Positions 35,190 through 48,600 of a stretch of 64,000 nucleotides of DNA are shown here, piece after piece. How positions within the stretch are numbered: position 1 is the stretch's first letter; every line of letters starts with the position of its first letter. The notes under the pieces were generated by a model, which made no database searches, had not been told where the DNA came from, and worked only from the letters and a program-made list of their open reading frames with translations. This DNA is from Parapristionchus giblindavisi. Taxonomy: Eukaryota > Nematoda > Chromadorea > Rhabditida > Diplogasteridae. Location of the stretch: NCBI GenBank assembly GCA_943737045.1, contig CALSFV010000019.1, positions 1,116,001 to 1,180,000 on the forward strand. Direction: 5' to 3'. A program made the translations under genes and the position numbers.

Positions 35190-38100
35190 CACTTTGAAAT
35201 AGTTTATCTTTTTCAGAATTTTTCGCTCTTTCATTTGGTATATGACACGATAGGTTTCATTCTTCATTTTCATATTTCTCAAGTTATCTTGATCATATCA
35301 GAGTAAAAGCAACTTTTGTACTTCGATCATTATAGCAGCAGTAAAATATTACAGATCGACATGACCTGAAGTGCGTCTCATTCAGAATTTTTTCCTCTTT
35401 CACATAGTATATCACTCGCTGAGAATCATTGACAATTTGACTTGTAACGAATTGTTTTGTAACAAAAACAGAGGGTACTGAACGATAAATTTACATATTG
35501 GCCGTACTGACCACTTTGAAATAGCTTATCTTCTTCAGAATTTTTCGCTCTTTCATTTGGTATATGACACGATAGGTTTCATTTTCATTTTCATATTTCT
35601 CAAGTTATCTTGATCATATCAGAGTAAAGGCTACTTTTGTACTTCGATCATTATAGCAGCAGTAAAATATTACAGATCGACATGACCTGAAGTGTGTCTC
35701 ATTCAGAATTTTTTCCTCTTTCACATAGTATATCACTCGCTGAGAATCATTGACAATTTGACTTGTAACGTGCTGTTTTGTACCAAAAACAGAGAGTACT
35801 GAAAGATAAATTTACATATTGGCCGTACTGACCACTTTGAAATAGTTTATCTTATTCAGAATTTTTCGCTCTTTCATTTGGTATATGACACGATAGGTTT
35901 CATTTTCATTTTCATATTTCTCAAGTTATCTTGATCATATCAGAGTAAAGGCTACTTTTGTACTTCGATCATTATAGCAGCAGTAAAATATTACAGATCG
36001 ACATGACCTGAAGTGTGTCTCATTCAGAATTTTTTCCTCTTTCACATAGTATATCACTCGCTAAGTATCATTGACAATTTGACTTGTAACGTACTGTTTT
36101 GTACCAAAAACAGAGAGTACTGAAAGATAAATTTACATATTGGCCGTACTGACCACTTTGAAATAGTTTATCTTATTCAGAATTTTTCGCTCTTTCATTT
36201 GGTATATGACACGATAGGTTTCATTTTCATTTTCATATTTCTCAAGTTATCTTGATCATATCAGAGTAAAAGCTACTTTTGTACTTCGATCATTATAGCA
36301 GCAGTAAAATATTACAGATCGACATGACCTGAAGTGTGTCTCATTCAGATTTGTTTCCTCTTTCACATAGTATATCACTCGCTGAGTATCATTGACAATT
36401 TGACTTGTAACGTGCTGTTTTGTACCAAAAACAGAGAGTACTGAAAGATAAATTTACATATTGGCCGTACTGACCACTTTGAAATAGTTTATCTTTTTCA
36501 GAATTTTTCGCTCTTTCATTTGGTATATGACACGATAGGTTTCATTCTTCATTTTCATATTTCTCAAGTTATCTGGATCATATCAGAGTAAAAGCAACTT
36601 TTGTACTTCGATCATTATAGCAGCAGTAAAATATTACAGATCGACATGACCTGAAGTGCGTCTCATTCAGAATTTTTTCCTCTTTCACATAGTATATCAC
36701 TCGCTGAGAATCATTGACAATTTGACTTGTAACGAATTGTTTTGTAACAAAAACAGAGGGTACTGAACGATAAATTTACATATTGGCCGTACTGACCACT
36801 TTGAAATAGCTTATCTTCTTCAGAATTTTTCGCTCTTTCATTTGGTATATGACACGATAGGTTTCATTTTCATTTTCATATTTCTCAAGTTATCTTGATC
36901 ATATCAGAGTAAAGGCTACTTTTGTACTTCGATCATTATAGCAGCAGTAAAATATTACAGATCGACATGACCTGAAGTGTGTCTCATTCAGAATTTTTTC
37001 CTCTTTCACATAGTATATCACTCGCTGAGAATCATTGACAATTTGACTTGTAACGTGCTGTTTTGTACCAAAAACAGAGAGTACTGAAAGATAAATTTAC
37101 ATATTGGCCGTACTGACCACTTTGAAATAGTTTATCTTATTCAGAATTTTTCGCTCTTTCATTTGGTATATGACACGATAGGTTTCATTTTCATTTTCAT
37201 ATTTCTCAAGTTATCTTGATCATATCAGAGTAAAGGCTACTTTTGTACTTCGATCATTATAGCAGCAGTAAAATATTACAGATCGACATGACCTGAAGTG
37301 TGTCTCATTCAGAATTTTTTCCTCTTTCACATAGTATATCACTCGCTAAGTATCATTGACAATTTGACTTGTAACGTACTGTTTTGTACCAAAAACAGAG
37401 AGTACTGAAAGATAAATTTACATATTGGCCGTACTGACCACTTTGAAATAGTTTATCTTTTTCAGAATTTTTCGCTCTTTCATTTGGTATATGACACGAT
37501 AGGTTTCATTCTTCATTTTCATATTTCTCAAGTTATCTTGATCATATCAGAGTAAAAGCTACTTTTGTACTTCGATCATTATAGCAGCAGTAAAATATTA
37601 CAGATCGACATGACCTGAAGTGTGTCTCATTCAGAATTTTTTCCTCTTTCACATAGTATATCACTCGCTGAGAATCATTGACAATTTGACTTGTAACGTG
37701 CTGTTTTGTACCAAAAACAGAGAGTACTGAAAGATAAATTTACATATTGGCCGTACTGACCACTTTGAAATAGTTTATCTTATTCAGAATTTTTCGCTCT
37801 TTCATTTGGTATATGACACGATAGGTTTCATTTTCATTTTCATATTTCTCAAGTTATCTTGATCATATCAGAGTAAAAGCTACTTTTGTACTTCGATCAT
37901 TATAGCAGCAGTAAAATATTACAGATCGACATGACCTGAAGTGCGTCTCATTTAGAATTTTTTCCTCTTTCACATAGTATATCACTCGCTGAGAATCATT
38001 GACAATTTGACTTGTAACGAATTGTTTTGTAACAAAAACAGAGAGTACTGAACGATAAATTTACATATTGGCCGTACTGACCACTTTGAAATAGTTTATC

Positions 38101-40500
38101 TTATTCAGAATTTTTCGCTCTTTCATTTGGTATATGACACGATAGGTTTCATTTTCGTTTTCATATTTCTCAAGTTATCTTGATCATATCAGAGTAAAGG
38201 CTACTTTTGTACTTCGATCATTATAGCAGCAGTAAAATATTACAGATCGACATGACCTGAAGTGCGTCTCATTCAGAATTTTTTCCTCTTTCACATAGTA
38301 TATCACTCGCTGAGTATCATTGACAATTTGACTTGTAACGTGCTGTTTTGTACCAAAAACAGAGAGTACTGAAAGATAAATTTACATATTGGCCGTACTG
38401 ACCACTTTGAAATAGTTTATCTTTTTCAGAATTTTTCGCTCTTTCATTTGGTATATGACACGAAAGGTTTCATTCTTCATTTTCATATTTCTCAAGTTAT
38501 CTTGATCATATCAGAGTAAAAGCTACTTTTGTACTTCGATCATTATAGCAGCAGTAAAATATTACAGATCGACATGACCTGAAGTGCGTCTCATTCAGAA
38601 TTTTTTCCTCTTTCACATAGTATATCACTCGCTGAGAATCATTGACAATTTGACTTGTAACGAATTGTTTTGTACCAAAAACAGAGAGTACTGAAAGATA
38701 AATTTACATATTGGCCGTACTGACCACTTTGAAATAGTTTATCTTATTCAGAATTTTTCGCTCTTTCATTTGGTATATGACACGATAGGATTCATTTTCA
38801 TTTTCATATTTCTCAAGTTATCTTGATCATATCAGAGTAAAGGCTACTTTTGTACTTCGATCATTATAGCAGCAGTAAAATATTACAGATCGACATGACC
38901 TGAAGTGTGTCTCATTCAGAATTTTTTCCTCTTTCACATAGTATATCACTCGCTAAGTATCATTGACAATTTGACTTGTAACGTACTGTTTTGTACCAAA
39001 AACAGAGAGTACTGAAAGATAAATTTACATATTGGCCGTACTGACCACTTTGAAATAGTTTATCTTTTTCAGAATTTTTCGCTCTTTCATTTGGTATATG
39101 ACACGATAGGTTTCATTCTTCATTTTCATATTTCTCAAGTTATCTTGATCATATCAGAGTAAAGGCTACTTTTGTATTTCGATCATTATAGCAGCAGTAA
39201 AATATTACAGATCGACATGACCTGAAGTGTGTCTCATTCAGAATTTTTTCCTCTTTCACATAGTATATCACTCGCTAAGTATCATTGACAATTTGACTTG
39301 TAACGTACTGTTTTGTACCAAAAACAGAGAGTACTGAAAGATATATTTACATATTGGCCGTACTGACCACTTTGAAATAGTTTATCTTTTTCAGAATTTT
39401 TCGCTCTTTCATTTGGTATATGACACGATAGGTTTCATTCTTCATTTTCATATTTCTCAAGTTATCTTGATCATATCAGAGTAAAAGCAACTTTTGTACT
39501 TCGATCATTATAGCAGCAGTAAAATATTACAGATCGACATGACCTGAAGTGCGTCTCATTCAGAATTTTTTCCTCTTTCACATAGTATATCACTCGCTGA
39601 GAATCATTGACAATTTGACTTGTAACGAATTGTTTTGTAACAAAAACAGAGGGTACTGAACGATAAATTTACATATTGGCCGTACTGACCACTTTGAAAT
39701 AGCTTATCTTCTTCAGAATTTTTCGCTCTTTCATTTGGTATATGACACGATAGGTTTCATTTTCATTTTCATATTTCTCAAGTTATCTTGATCATATCAG
39801 AGTAAAGGCTACTTTTGTACTTCGATCATTATAGCAGCAGTAAAATATTACAGATCGACATGCCCTGAAGTGCGTCTCATTCAGATTTGTTTCCTCTTTC
39901 ACATAGTATATCACTCGCTGAGTATCATTGACAATTTGACTTGTAACGTGCTGTTTTGTACCAAAAACAGAGAGTACTGAAAGATAAATTTACATATTGG
40001 CCGTACTGACCACTTTGAAATAGTTTATCTTATTCAGAATTTTTCGCTCTTTCATTTGGTATATGACACGATAGGTTTCATTCTTCATTTTCATATTTCT
40101 CAAGTTATCTTGATCATATCAGAGTAAAGGCTACTTTTGTACTTCGATCATTATAGCAGCAGTAAAATATTACAGATCGACATGACCTGAAGTGTGTCTC
40201 ATTCAGAATTTTTTCCTCTTTCACATAGTATATCACTCGCTGAGAATCATTGACAATTTGACTTGTAACGTGCTGTTTTGTACCAAAAACAGAGAGTACT
40301 GAAAGATAAATTTACATATTGGCCGTACTGACCACTTTGAAATAGTTTATCTTATTCAGAATTTTTCGCTCTTTCATTTGGTATATGACACGATAGGTTT
40401 CATTTTCATTTTCATATTTCTCAAGTTATCTTGATCATATCAGAGTAAAAGCTACTTTTGTACTTCGATCATTATAGCAGCAGTAAAATATTACAGATCG
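35190..40500 (+). repeat. About 5.46-kb higher-order repeat (17-mer), second copy
   Basis: Counterpart of the first copy at +5464 bp. The match ends near 40.5 kb, where GTGCGTCTCATTCAGAATTTTTTCC replaces GTGTGTCTCATTCAGATTTGTTTCC. The few differences seen, such as ATCTGGATC near 36573 and TTGTATTTCG near 39174, suggest a recent duplication. Confidence 0.75.
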
Positions 40501-42600
40501 ACATGACCTGAAGTGCGTCTCATTCAGAATTTTTTCCTCTTTCACATAGTATATCACTCGCTGAGAATCATTGACAATTTGACTTGTAACGAATTGTTTT
40601 GTAACAAAAACAGAGAGTACTGAACGATAAATTTACATATTGGCCGTACTGACCACTTTGAAATAGTTTATCTTCTTCAGAATTTTTCGCTCTTTCATTT
40701 GGTATATGACACGATAGGTTTCATTTTCATTTTCATATTTCTCAAGTTATCTTGATCATATCAGAGTAAAGGCTACTTTTGTACTTCGATCATTATAGCA
40801 GCAGTAAAATATTACAGATCGACATGACCTGAAGTGCGTCTCATTCAGAATTTTTTCCTCTTTCACATAGTATATCACTCGCTGAGTATCATTGACAATT
40901 TGACTTGTAACGTGCTGTTTTGTACCAAAAACAGAGAGTACTGAAAGATAAATTTACATATTGGCCGTACTGACCACTTTGAAATAGTTTATCTTTTTCA
41001 GAATTTTTCGCTCTTTCATTTGGTATATGACACGATAGGTTTCATTCTTCATTTTCATATTTCTCAAGTTATCTTGATCATATCAGAGTAAAAGCTACTT
41101 TTGTACTTCGATCATTATAGCAGCAGTAAAATATTACAGATCGACATGACCTGAAGTGCGTCTCATTCAGAATTTTTTCCTCTTTCACATAGTATATCAC
41201 TCGCTGAGAATCATTGACAATTTGACTTGTAACGTGCTGTTTTGTACCAAAAACAGAGAGTACTGAAAGATAAATTTACATATTGGCCGTACTGACCACT
41301 TTGAAATAGTTTATCTTATTCAGAATTTTTCGCTCTTTCATTTGGTATATGACACGATAGGTTTCATTTTCATTTTCATATTTCTCAAGTTATCTTGATC
41401 ATATCAGAGTAAAAGCTACTTTTGTACTTCGATCATTATAGCAGCAGTAAAATATTACAGATCGACATGACCTGAAGTGCGTCTCATTCAGAATTTTTTC
41501 CTCTTTCACATAGTATATCACTCGCTGAGAATCATTGACAATTTGACTTGTAACGAATTGTTTTGTAACAAAAACAGAGAGTACTGAACGATAAATTTAC
41601 ATATTGGCCGTACTGACCACTTTGAAATAGTTTATCTTCTTCAGAATTTTTCGCTCTTTCATTTGGTATATGACACGATAGGTTTCATTTTCATTTTCAT
41701 ATTTCTCAAGTTATCTTGATCATATCAGAGTAAAGGCTACTTTTGTACTTCGATCATTATAGCAGCAGTAAAATATTACAGATCGACATGACCTGAAGTG
41801 CGTCTCATTCAGAATTTTTTCCTCTTTCACATAGTATATCACTCGCTGAGTATCATTGACAATTTGACTTGTAACGTGCTGTTTTGTACCAAAAACAGAG
41901 AGTACTGAAAGATAAATTTACATATTGGCCGTACTGACCACTTTGAAATAGTTTATCTTTTTCAGAATTTTTCGCTCTTTCATTTGGTATATGACACGAT
42001 AGGTTTCATTCTTCATTTTCATATTTCTCAAGTTATCTTGATCATATCAGAGTAAAAGCTACTTTTGTACTTCGATCATTATAGCAGCAGTAAAATATTA
42101 CAGATCGACATGACCTGAAGTGCGTCTCATTCAGAATTTTTTCCTCTTTCACATAGTATATCACTCGCTGAGTATCATTGACAATTTGACTTGTAACGTG
42201 CTGTTTTGTACCAAAAACAGAGAGTACTGAAAGATAAATTTACATATTGGCCGTACTGACCACTTTGAAATAGTTTATCTTTTTCAGAATTTTTCGCTCT
42301 TTCATTTGGTATATGACACGATAGGTTTCATTCTTCATTTTCATATTTCTCAAGTTATCTTGATCATATCAGAGTAAAAGCTACTTTTGTACTTCGATCA
42401 TTATAGCAGCAGTAAAATATTACAGATCGACATGACCTGAAGTGCGTCTCATTCAGAATTTTTTCCTCTTTCACATAGTATATCACTCGCTAAGTATCAT
42501 TGACAATTTGACTTGTAACGTACTGTTTTGTACCAAAAACAGAGAGTACTGAAAGATAAATTTACATATTGGCCGTACTGACCACTTTGAAATAGTTTAT

Positions 42601-45600
42601 CTTATTCAGAATTTTTCGCTCTTTCATTTGGTATATGACACGATAGGTTTCATTTTCATTTTCATATTTCTGAAATTATCTTGATCTTATCAGAGTAAAA
42701 GCTACTTTTGTACTTCGATCATTATAGCAACAGTAAAATATTACAGATCGACATGACCTGAAGTGTGTCTCATTCAGAATTTTTTCCTGTTTCACATAGT
42801 ATATCACTCGCTGAGTATCATTGACAATTTGACTTGTAACGTATTGTTTTGTACCAAAAACAGAAAGTACTGAAAGATAAATTTACATATTGGCCGTACT
42901 GACCACTTTGAAATAGTTTATCTTATTCAGAATTTTTCGCTCTTTCATTTGGTATATGACACGATAGGTTTCATTTTCATTTTCATATTTCTCAAGTTAT
43001 CTTGATCTTATCAGAGTAAAAGCTACTTTTGTACTTCGATCATTATAGCAGCAGTAAAATATTACAGATCGACATGACCTGAAGTGTGTCTCATTCAGAA
43101 TTTTTTCCTGTTTCACATAGTATATCACTCGCTGAGTATCATTGACAATTTGACTTGTAACGTATTGTTTTGTACCAAAAACAGAAATTACTGAAAGATA
43201 AATTTACATATTGGCCGTACTGACCACTTTGAAATAGTTTATCTTATTCAGAATTTTTCGCTCTTTCATTTGGTATATGACACGATAGGTTTCATTTTCA
43301 TTTTCATATTTCTCAAGTTATCTTGATCTTATCAGAGTAAAAGCTACTTTTGTACTTCGATCATTATAGCAGCAGTAAAATATTACAGATCGACATGACC
43401 TGAAGTGTGTCTCATTCAGAATCTTTTCCTGTTTCACATAGTATATCACTCGCTAAGTATCATTGACAATTTGACTTGTAACGTATTGTTTTGTACCAAA
43501 AACAGAAATTACTGAAAGATAAATTTACATATTGGCCGTACTGACCACTTTGAAATAGTTTATCTTATTCAGAATTTTTCGCTCTTTCATTTGGTATATG
43601 ACACGATAGGTTTCATTTTCATTTTCATATTTCTCAAGTTATCTTGATCTTATCAGAGTAAAAGCTACTTTTGTACTTCGATCATTATAGCAACAGTAAA
43701 ATATTACAGATCGACATGACCTGAAGTGTGTCTCATTCAGAATTTTTTCCTGTTTCACATAGTATATCACTCGCTGAGTATCATTGACAATTTGACTTGT
43801 AACGTATTGTTTTGTACCAAAAACAGAAAGTACTGAAAGATAAATTTACATATTGGCCGTACTGACCACTTTGAAATAGTTTATCTTATTCAGAATTTTT
43901 CGCTCTTTCATTTGGTATATGACACGATAGGTTTCATTTTCATTTTCATATTTCTCAAGTTATCTTGATCTTATCAGAATAAAAGCTACTTTTGTACTTC
44001 GATCATTATAGCAGCAGTAAAATATTACAGATCGACATGACCTGAAGTGTGTCTCATTCAGAATTTTTTCCTGTTTCACATAGTATATCACTCGCTGAGT
44101 ATCATTGACAATTTGACTTGTAACGTATTGTTTTGTACCAAAAACAGAAAGTACTGAAAGATAAATTTACATATTGGCCGTACTGACCACTTTGAAATAG
44201 TTTATCTTATTCAGAATTTTTCGCTCTTTCTTTTGGTATATGACACGATAGGTTTCATTTTCATTTTCATATTTCTCAAGTTATCTTGATCTTATCAGAG
44301 TAAAAGCTACTTTTGTACTTCGATCATTATAGCAGCAGTAAAATATTACAGATCGACATGACCTGAAGTGTGTCTCATTCAGAATTTTTTCTTGTTTCAC
44401 ATAGTATATCACTCGCTGAGAATCATTGACAATTTGACTTGTAACGAATTGTTTTGTAACAAAAACAGAGAGTACTGAACGATAAATTTACATATTGGCC
44501 GTACTGACCACTTTGAAATAGTTTATCTTATTCAGAATTTTTCGCTCTTTCATTTGGTATATGACACGATAGGTTTCATTTTCATTTTCATATTTCTCAA
44601 GTTATCTTGATCTTATCAGAGTAAAAGCTACTTTTGTACTTCGATCATTATAGCAGCAGTAAAATATTACAGATCGACATGACCTGAAGTGTGTCTCATT
44701 CAGAATTTTTTCCTGTTTCACATAGTATATCACTCGCTGAGTATCATTGACAATTTGACTTGTAACGTATTGTTTTGTACCAAAAACAGAAAGTACTGAA
44801 AGATAAATTTACATATTGGCCGTACTGACCACTTTGAAATAGTTTATCTTATTCAGAATTTTTCGCTCTTTCATTTGGTATATGACACGATATGTTTCAT
44901 TTTCATTTTCATATTTCTCAAGTTATCTTGATCATATCAGAGTAAAAGCTACTTTTGTACTTCGATCATTATAGCAGCAGTAAAATATTACAGATCGACA
45001 TGACCTGAAGTGTGTCTCATTCAGAATCTTTTCCTGTTTCACATAGTATATCACTCGCTGAGTATCATTGACAATTTGACTTGTAACGAATTGTTTTGTA
45101 CCAAAAACAGAAAGTACTGAAAGATAAATTTACATATTGGCCGTACTGACCACTTTGAAATAGTTTATCTTATTCAGAATTTTTCGCTCTTTCATTTGGT
45201 ATATGACACAATATGTTTCATTTTCATTTTCATATTTCTCAAGTTATCTTGATCATATCAGAGTAAAAGCTACTTTTGTACTTCGATCATTATAGCAGCA
45301 GTAAAATATTACAGATCGACATGACCTGAAGTGTGTCTCATTCAGAATCTTTTCCTGTTTCACATAGTATATCACTCGCTGAGTATCATTGACAATTTGA
45401 CTTGTAACGAATTGTTTTGTACCAAAAACAGAAAGTACTGAAAGATAAATTTACATATTGGCCGTACTGACCACTTTGAAATAGTTTATCTTATTCAGAA
45501 TTTTTCGCTCTTTCATTTGGTATATGACACGATAGGTTTCATTTTCATTTTCATATTTCTCAAGTTATCTTGATCTTATCAGAGTAAAAGCTATTTTTGT

Positions 45601-48600
45601 ACTTCGGTCATTATAGCACCAGTAAAATATTACAGATCGACATGACCTGAAGTGTGTCTCATTCAGAAATTTTTTCCTGTTTCACATAGTATATCACTCG
45701 CTGAGTATCATTGACAATTTGACTTGTAACGAATTGTTTTGTACCAAAAACAGAAAGTACTGAAAGATAAATTTACATATTGGCCGTACTGACCACTTTG
45801 AAATAGTTTATCTTATTCAGAATTTTTCGCTCTTTCATTTGGTATATGACACGATAGGTTTCATTTTCATTTTCATATTTCTCAAGTTATCTTGATCTTA
45901 TCAGAGTAAAAGCTATTTTTGTACTTCGGTCATTATAGCACCAGTAAAATATTACAGATCGACATGACCTGAAGTGTGTCTCATTCAGAATTTTTTCGTG
46001 TTTCACATAGTATATCACTCGCTGAGTATCATTGACAATTTGACTTGTAACGAATTGTTTTGTACCAAAAACAGAAAGTACTGAAAGATAAATTTACATA
46101 TTGGCCGTACTGACCACTTTGAAATAGTTTATCTTATTCAGAATTTTTCGCTCTTTCATTTGGTATATGACACGATAGGTTTCATTTTCATTTTCATATT
46201 TCTCAAGTTATCTTGATCTTATCAGAGTAAAAGCTACTTTTGTACTTCGATCATTATAGCAGCAGTAAAATATTACAGATCGACATGACCTGAAGTGTGT
46301 CTCATTCAGAATTTTTTCCTGTTTCACATAGTATATCACTCGCTGAGTATCATTGACAATTTGACTTGTAACGAATTGTTTTGTACCAAAAACAGAAAGT
46401 ACTGAAAGATAAATTTACATATTGGCCGTACTGACCATTTTGAAATAGTTTATCTTATTCAGAATTTTTCGCTCTTTCATTTGGTATATGACACGATAGG
46501 TTTCATTTTCATTTTCATATTTCTCAAGTTATCTTGATCTTATCAGAGTAAAAGCTACTTTTGTACTTCGAACATTATAGCAGCAGTAAAATATTACAGA
46601 TCGACATGACCTGAAGTGTGTCTCATTCAGAATCTTTTCCTGTTTCACATAGTATATCACTCGCTGAGTATCATTGACAATTTGACTTGTAACGAATTGT
46701 TTTGTACCAAAAACAGAAAGTACTGAAAGATAAATTTACATATTGGCCGTACTGACCACTTTGAAATAGTTTATCTTATTCAGAATTTTTCGCTCTTTCA
46801 TTTGGTATATGACACGATAGGTTTCATTTTCATTTTCATATTTCTCAAGTTATCTTGATCTTATCAGAGTAAAAGCTACTTTTGTACTTCGAACATTATA
46901 GCAGCAGTAAAATATTACAGATCGACATGACCTGAAGTGTGTCTCATTCAGAATCTTTTCCTGTTTCACATAGTATATCACTCGCTGAGTATCATTGACA
47001 ATTTGACTTGTAACGAATTGTTTTGTACCAAAAACAGAAAGTACTGAAAGATAAATTTACATATTGGCCGTACTGACCATTTTGAAATAGTTTATCTTAT
47101 TCAGAATTTTTCGCTCTTTCATTTGGTATATGACACGATAGGTTTCATTTTCATTTTCATATTTCTCAAGTTATCTTGATCTTATCAGAGTAAAAGCTAC
47201 TTTTGTACTTCGAACATTATAGCAGCAGTAAAATATTACAGATCGACATGACCTGAAGTGTGTCTCATTCAGAATCTTTTCCTGTTTCACATAGTATATC
47301 ACTCGCTGAGTATCATTGACAATTTGACTTGTAACGAATTGTTTTGTACCAAAAACAGAAAGTACTGAAAGATAAATTTACATATTGGCCGTACTGACCA
47401 CTTTGAAATAGTTTATCTTATTCAGAATTTTTCGCTCTTTCATTTGGTATATGACACGATAGGTTTCATTTTCATTTTCATATTTCTCAAGTTATCTTGA
47501 TCTTATCAGAGTAAAAGCTACTTTTGTACTTCGAACATTATAGCAGCAGTAAAATATTACAGATCGACATGACCTGAAGTGTGTCTCATTCAGAATCTTT
47601 TCCTGTTTCACATAGTATATCACTCGCTGAGTATCATTGACAATTTGACTTGTAACGAATTGTTTTGTACCAAAAACAGAAAGTACTGAAAGATAAATTT
47701 ACATATTGGCCGTACTGACCACTTTGAAATAGTTTATCTTATTCAGAATTTTTCGCTCTTTCATTTGGTATATGACACGATAGGTTTCATTTTCATTTTC
47801 ATATTTCTCAAGTTATCTTGATCTTATCAGAGTAAAAGCTACTTTTGTACTTCGGTCATTATAGCAGCAGTAAAATATTACAGATCGACATGACCTGAAG
47901 TGTGTCTCATTCAGAATTTTTTCCTGTTTCACATAGTATATCACTCGCTGAGTATCATTGACAATTTGACTTGTAACGAATTGTTTTGTACCAAAAACAG
48001 AAAGTACTGAAAGATAAATTTACATATTGGCCGTACTGACCACTTTGAAATAGTTTATCTTATTCAGAATTTTTCGCTCTTTCATTTGGTATATGACACG
48101 ATAGGTTTCATTTTCATTTTCATATTTCTCAAGTTATCTTGATCTTATCAGAGTAAAAGCTACTTTTGTACTTCGATCATTATAGCAGCAGTAAAATATT
48201 ACAGATCGACATGACCTGAAGTGTGTCTCATTCAGAATCTTTTCCTGTTTCACATAGTATATCACTCGCTGAGTATCATTGACAATTTGACTTGTAACGA
48301 ATTGTTTTGTACCAAAAACAGAAAGTACTGAAAGATAAATTTACATATTGGCCGTACTGACCACTTTGAAATAGTTTATCTTATTCAGAATTTTTCGCTC
48401 TTTCATTTGGTATATGACACGATAGGTTTCATTTTCATTTTCATATTTCTCAAGTTATCTTGATCTTATCAGAGTAAAAGCTACTTTTGTACTTCGATCA
48501 TTATAGCAGCAGTTAAATATTACAGATCGACATGACCTGAAGTGTGTCTCATTCAGAATCTTTTCCTGTTTCACATAGTATATCACTCGCTGAGTATCAT

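Larger units (their letters stand above)
28265..42600 (+). repeat. Satellite array, block C: mixed subfamilies with nested higher-order repeats
   Basis: About 44 monomers, 321 or 322 bp each. Four-monomer units (1285-1286 bp) are tracked by the variant TTGAAATAGCTTATCTTCTTC at 30051, 31337, 34230, 35516, 36801 and 39694. They are nested in a larger unit of about 17 monomers: GTCTCATTTAGAA at 32481 and 37945, CACGAAAGGTTTC at 32991 and 38455, and GACATGCCCTGAAG at 34391 and 39855, all 5464 bp apart. No coding sequence is seen. Confidence 0.97.
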
